Assembly (NCBI GenBank): GCA_037190485.1
Contig: JBBCJB010000018.1
Span: 67,938 to 131,937, forward strand
Reading direction: 5' to 3'
Length of the DNA stretch: 64,000 bases
From: Parapedobacter sp037190485
GTDB lineage: Bacteria; Bacteroidota; Bacteroidia; Sphingobacteriales; Sphingobacteriaceae
This document shows positions 61,608 to 64,000 of this stretch, in pieces; positions within the stretch are counted from its first letter, which is position 1; every line of letters begins with the position of its first letter. The notes below the pieces were generated by a model that was not told the origin of the DNA, made no database searches, and saw only the letters and a program-made list of their open reading frames with translations. The position numbers and the translations under genes are program-made.

Positions 61608-63047
61608 ATGAAATTTAATCAAAATTACATATTCATTGTTCTTGTTTCCAGCGTGTATCTGCTATGTAGTTCATGCGACAAGCTTGTGGAGATTGACCCT
61701 CCATTTGACACCATTACAACCCAACAGGTGTTTTTTGGTACTGACGATGATGCTGATGCGGCAGTCAGGGGTATTTACAGTAAACTAGCAGATAAGTCTA
61801 GTCCCAGATTTGCCAACGGAGCAATAAGCTTACTAGGCGGTTTGTCAGCGGATGAGATTGAATTAAATGTATCGTGGAATGATAACGACCGGATTTCTAT
61901 TCACAGGAATCTAACAAATCCTGATAATGGTTTCGTACGGAGTACGTTTTGGACAGATCCATATGCTTATTTTTACCAGATCAATTCCTGTCTCGAACAG
62001 CTTCCTAATTCATCTCAACTCAGCCCAGCAAAGCGTGAACAGTTTATCGCCGAAGCCAAATTCCTCCGGGCACTTTGCTATTTTTACCTAATCAATCTAT
62101 ATGGTGATGTCCCATTCATAGAATCTACCGATTGGCAGAAAACGAGTACGGCACACAGAACATCCTCTGAAACCATTTATCAAACTGTAATCCAAGATTT
62201 AATTGATGCAAAAGATGTGTTACCATCCGATTTTTCAGCCTATCAAAATGAAAGGGTAAGAGCAACTAGCTGGGCAGCTCAAGCCCTTCTTGCCCGGATT
62301 TATTTATATAAGAAAGACTGGCAAAACGCAGCATTGGAAGCGTCTGCCTTAATCTCTTCAGGAAATTTTGATTTATGTAACGATCCGGATGATGTGTTCT
62401 TAGCGAACAGTAGCGAGTCCATCTTGCAATGGGCGTATCGCGGCGATATCTTCCCTTATAATGTTATCCCGGAAGGAGCGATGTGGGTTAACGGAATCGG
62501 ATGGTCGGTACCTCCCTATTATTTAGGCCCTTCAGTTTTAAACAGCTTTGAAGCCGGCGATCAAAGAAAAGTAAATTGGGTTTTAACAACCGAATTTGAT
62601 GGCGTTGAATATCATGTACCATACAAATATAAGTATGGATATGCAGAAATGATTCCAAATCTGGAGCCACCTCAATACACCGTGGTCTTGCGTTTGGCTG
62701 AACAGTATCTTATTCTTGCCGAAGCCAATGCAGAATTGGGTGAACTTTTAAATGCAATAACCAATCTTAATATAATACGTCTAAGAGCAGGACTTTCACC
62801 CGTTTCAGCCTCACTCACAAAAGAACAACTGCTTGATGCTGTTATGCAGGAGCGGAAAATAGAGTACTTTGCAGAATGGGGGCATCGGTGGTTTGATCTG
62901 AAACGGAGTGGTAGTATAGACGAAATAATGCCCAGCGCAAGTGCAGCTAAAGGTGGATCTTGGGAATCCTTCAAACAACTATTCCCCATTCCCAGAGCTG
63001 AAATACAGATGAATCCAAATTTGACGCAGAATCCAGGGTATCAGTAA
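61608..63047 (+). CDS. SusD/RagB lipoprotein, AT-rich (PUL 4)
   Basis: Partner of the preceding SusC; 479 residues. Lipobox ends LLCSSCDKLVEI. SusD marks: EAKFLRALCYFYLINLYGDVPFI, SWAAQALLARIYLYKKDW, MQERKIEYFAEWGHRWFDLKRSG and the terminal IQMNPNLTQNPGYQ. It begins 11 bases after susC and shares its AT-rich composition, unlike every other PUL gene here. Both genes were probably acquired together. Confidence 0.94.
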   Translation: MKFNQNYIFIVLVSSVYLLCSSCDKLVEIDPPFDTITTQQVFFGTDDDADAAVRGIYSKLADKSSPRFANGAISLLGGLSADEIELNVSWNDNDRISIHRNLTNPDNGFVRSTFWTDPYAYFYQINSCLEQLPNSSQLSPAKREQFIAEAKFLRALCYFYLINLYGDVPFIESTDWQKTSTAHRTSSETIYQTVIQDLIDAKDVLPSDFSAYQNERVRATSWAAQALLARIYLYKKDWQNAALEASALISSGNFDLCNDPDDVFLANSSESILQWAYRGDIFPYNVIPEGAMWVNGIGWSVPPYYLGPSVLNSFEAGDQRKVNWVLTTEFDGVEYHVPYKYKYGYAEMIPNLEPPQYTVVLRLAEQYLILAEANAELGELLNAITNLNIIRLRAGLSPVSASLTKEQLLDAVMQERKIEYFAEWGHRWFDLKRSGSIDEIMPSASAAKGGSWESFKQLFPIPRAEIQMNPNLTQNPGYQ

Positions 63048-63063
63048 TAAAAAATGTATACCA

Positions 63064-63525
63064 ATGAGAAATTTGATTCTAACACAATTGACCGGGCTGT
63101 GCCTGCAAACCCATGCCCAGCGGCTATCAAACGAGCAGCTGGTAAACATATTCGGAAACGATAATGCCAGCCTGCTGGATAGCCTCGCCGGCAGGGAGCA
63201 CGTCAATGACTGCCAGGGGAGCTACAGTCTGCTGGCGCACGCCGTACGTTTTAACGCTGTCAAATGCTTCGACCGATTGCTGGAGCAGGGCGCGGACGTG
63301 AACAAGGTATGCGAGGGATATATCCCGCCGCTCATGCATGCCGCCAAATACGGACGGCTGGACATGGCCAACGCACTGGTGGCCAAAGGCGCGGATGTGC
63401 GCTACCGCTACGACGGCAAAGGGATACTCCCTGAACTGAAGGGCATGACGCCCGCGCGGTATGCGGCGCTGAACAACCAGCCCGCTCTCCAGAAGTATCT
63501 GGAAGACCTGGAGGCGTCGAAGTAA
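63064..63525 (+). CDS. Ankyrin-repeat protein
   Basis: Protein of 153 residues with two to three ankyrin repeats (LLAHAVRFNAVKCFDRLLEQGADVN, LMHAAKYGRLDMANALVAKGADV, TPARYAALNNQPALQKYL). The N-terminus MRNLILTQLTGLCLQTHAQ looks like a shortened signal peptide with an AQ cleavage site. The first ~10 codons are AT-rich like the upstream SusD and the rest is GC-rich, so the compositional boundary falls inside this signal. Ankyrin repeats bind other proteins; the partner is unknown. Confidence 0.8.
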   Translation: MRNLILTQLTGLCLQTHAQRLSNEQLVNIFGNDNASLLDSLAGREHVNDCQGSYSLLAHAVRFNAVKCFDRLLEQGADVNKVCEGYIPPLMHAAKYGRLDMANALVAKGADVRYRYDGKGILPELKGMTPARYAALNNQPALQKYLEDLEASK

Positions 63526-63538
63526 ATGCGTTTGCAAA

Positions 63539-63582
63539 GCAGTCCCTCGTCACGGAGACGGGGCGGGGGCTGCCTATTTTTA
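63539..63582 (+). terminator. Intrinsic terminator after the ankyrin gene
   Basis: GCAGTCCC pairs with GGGGCTGC, with an inner CGTC/GACG stem, followed by CTATTTTTA. It lies 14 bases after the stop. The next 120 bases to the short ORF hold only CCGAT-CT-ATCGG and AT-rich leader sequence. Confidence 0.65.
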
Positions 63583-63705
63583 AGTCCGGTACACCGGAAG
63601 CTGGACGCAGAGAAGTCCCGATCTATCGGAATCCGAAAGACAGAAATCTACAGTAGCCGCGCAATGCGTTGCACAAGTAATCAATGAATAAACGAACAAA
63701 CAACA

Positions 63706-63777
63706 ATGAATCACTTGCACACATTAATCACCATTTTAAAACGGGAATACGACCAGGAATCAGAGACAGCACCATGA
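63706..63777 (+). CDS. Possible 23-residue leader peptide before the DJ-1 gene
   Basis: MNHLHTLITILKREYDQESE... ends in a TGA that overlaps the ATG of the DJ-1-like gene (ATGA). The overlap suggests translational coupling; there is no family match and chance cannot be excluded. Confidence 0.3.
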   Translation: MNHLHTLITILKREYDQESETAP

Positions 63778-64000
63778 AAAACGTCCTGCTATTACTGGCC
63801 GATGGCTTCGATGCCCGGGAAGCAAACGCATTCATCAACGTGATTTGCTGGGCCTACCTGGAAATGGAGCCATCCACCCGGCTGTCCACCTGCGGGCTGG
63901 CCAGGCAGGCGCGGGACAGCTCGGGCCTCTGGCGATCCGTCGACCATATAATCGGTGATGTCGATTACGATCGTTTCGATGCCCTGGCGATACCGGGCGG
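63774..64000 (+). CDS. DJ-1/PfpI family protein, N-terminal part
   Basis: The first 75 residues are in the window; the gene continues past the right edge. MKNVLLLLADGFDAREANAFINV and FDALAIPGG match the opening strands of the DJ-1/ThiJ/PfpI superfamily, which includes glyoxalase III-like enzymes, chaperones and proteases. The nucleophile cysteine elbow lies beyond the window, so activity cannot be assigned. Start is the ATG at 63774, with no competing upstream start. Confidence 0.75.
   Translation, partial: MKNVLLLLADGFDAREANAFINVICWAYLEMEPSTRLSTCGLARQARDSSGLWRSVDHIIGDVDYDRFDALAIPG

Overview
The window looks like chromosome of a high-GC member of the Bacteroidota, most likely a Sphingobacteriaceae genus such as Parapedobacter (genus is inference). 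The signs are four SusC/SusD pairs, FecR/ECF-sigma surface-signalling modules, hybrid two-component regulators, promoters with the Bacteroidota TAnnTTTG -7 box, and weak ribosome binding sites. No tRNA, rRNA, CRISPR array or transposase is visible.

Left part (1-17.8 kb), housekeeping and small operons: a partial arginine decarboxylase diverges from argS; then a Gfo/Idh/MocA oxidoreductase and an HI0933-type flavoprotein follow argS; a FucP-like sugar transporter has its own clear promoter; cysE-cysM form a cysteine synthesis operon that converges on tex; then a TatA-like protein, a large secreted M14 peptidase, and a Ku-LigD end-joining operon on the minus strand.

PUL 1 (16.7-29.2 kb, minus strand) runs ECF sigma, FecR, SusC with a STN signalling domain, SusD, three lipoproteins and a membrane acyltransferase. 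It has no recognisable glycoside hydrolase. PUL 2 (29.4-36.7 kb) is a minus-strand SusC-SusD-lipoprotein set diverging from a GH5_2-type cellulase. PUL 3 (43.8-55.2 kb, plus strand) is GH31 with a PA14 insert, SusC, SusD, a multidomain surface glycan-binding lipoprotein and a BACON-GH5_4 endoglucanase. That set matches a compact xyloglucan or beta-glucan locus. Between PUL 2 and PUL 3 sit two divergent paralogous sensors: a complete hybrid two-component protein and a shorter version that has lost its kinase and receiver domains. A 16-base motif recurs upstream of PUL 2 and PUL 3.

PUL 4 (55.3-63.1 kb): ECF sigma, a toxin-antitoxin pair on the opposite strand, FecR carrying in-frame insertions of palindromic repeats, a STN-type SusC and its SusD. 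Base composition drops sharply inside this SusC and recovers just after SusD, as if the receptor barrel and SusD had been swapped in. The window ends with an ankyrin protein and a partial DJ-1/PfpI protein.

The most interesting signal is that both ECF-sigma/FecR loci appear to encode an antisense small RNA of about 137 nt between FecR and SusC. Each has a -7 box near the susC start and an intrinsic terminator pointing away from susC. This resembles the DonS-type cis-antisense RNAs of Bacteroides PULs.
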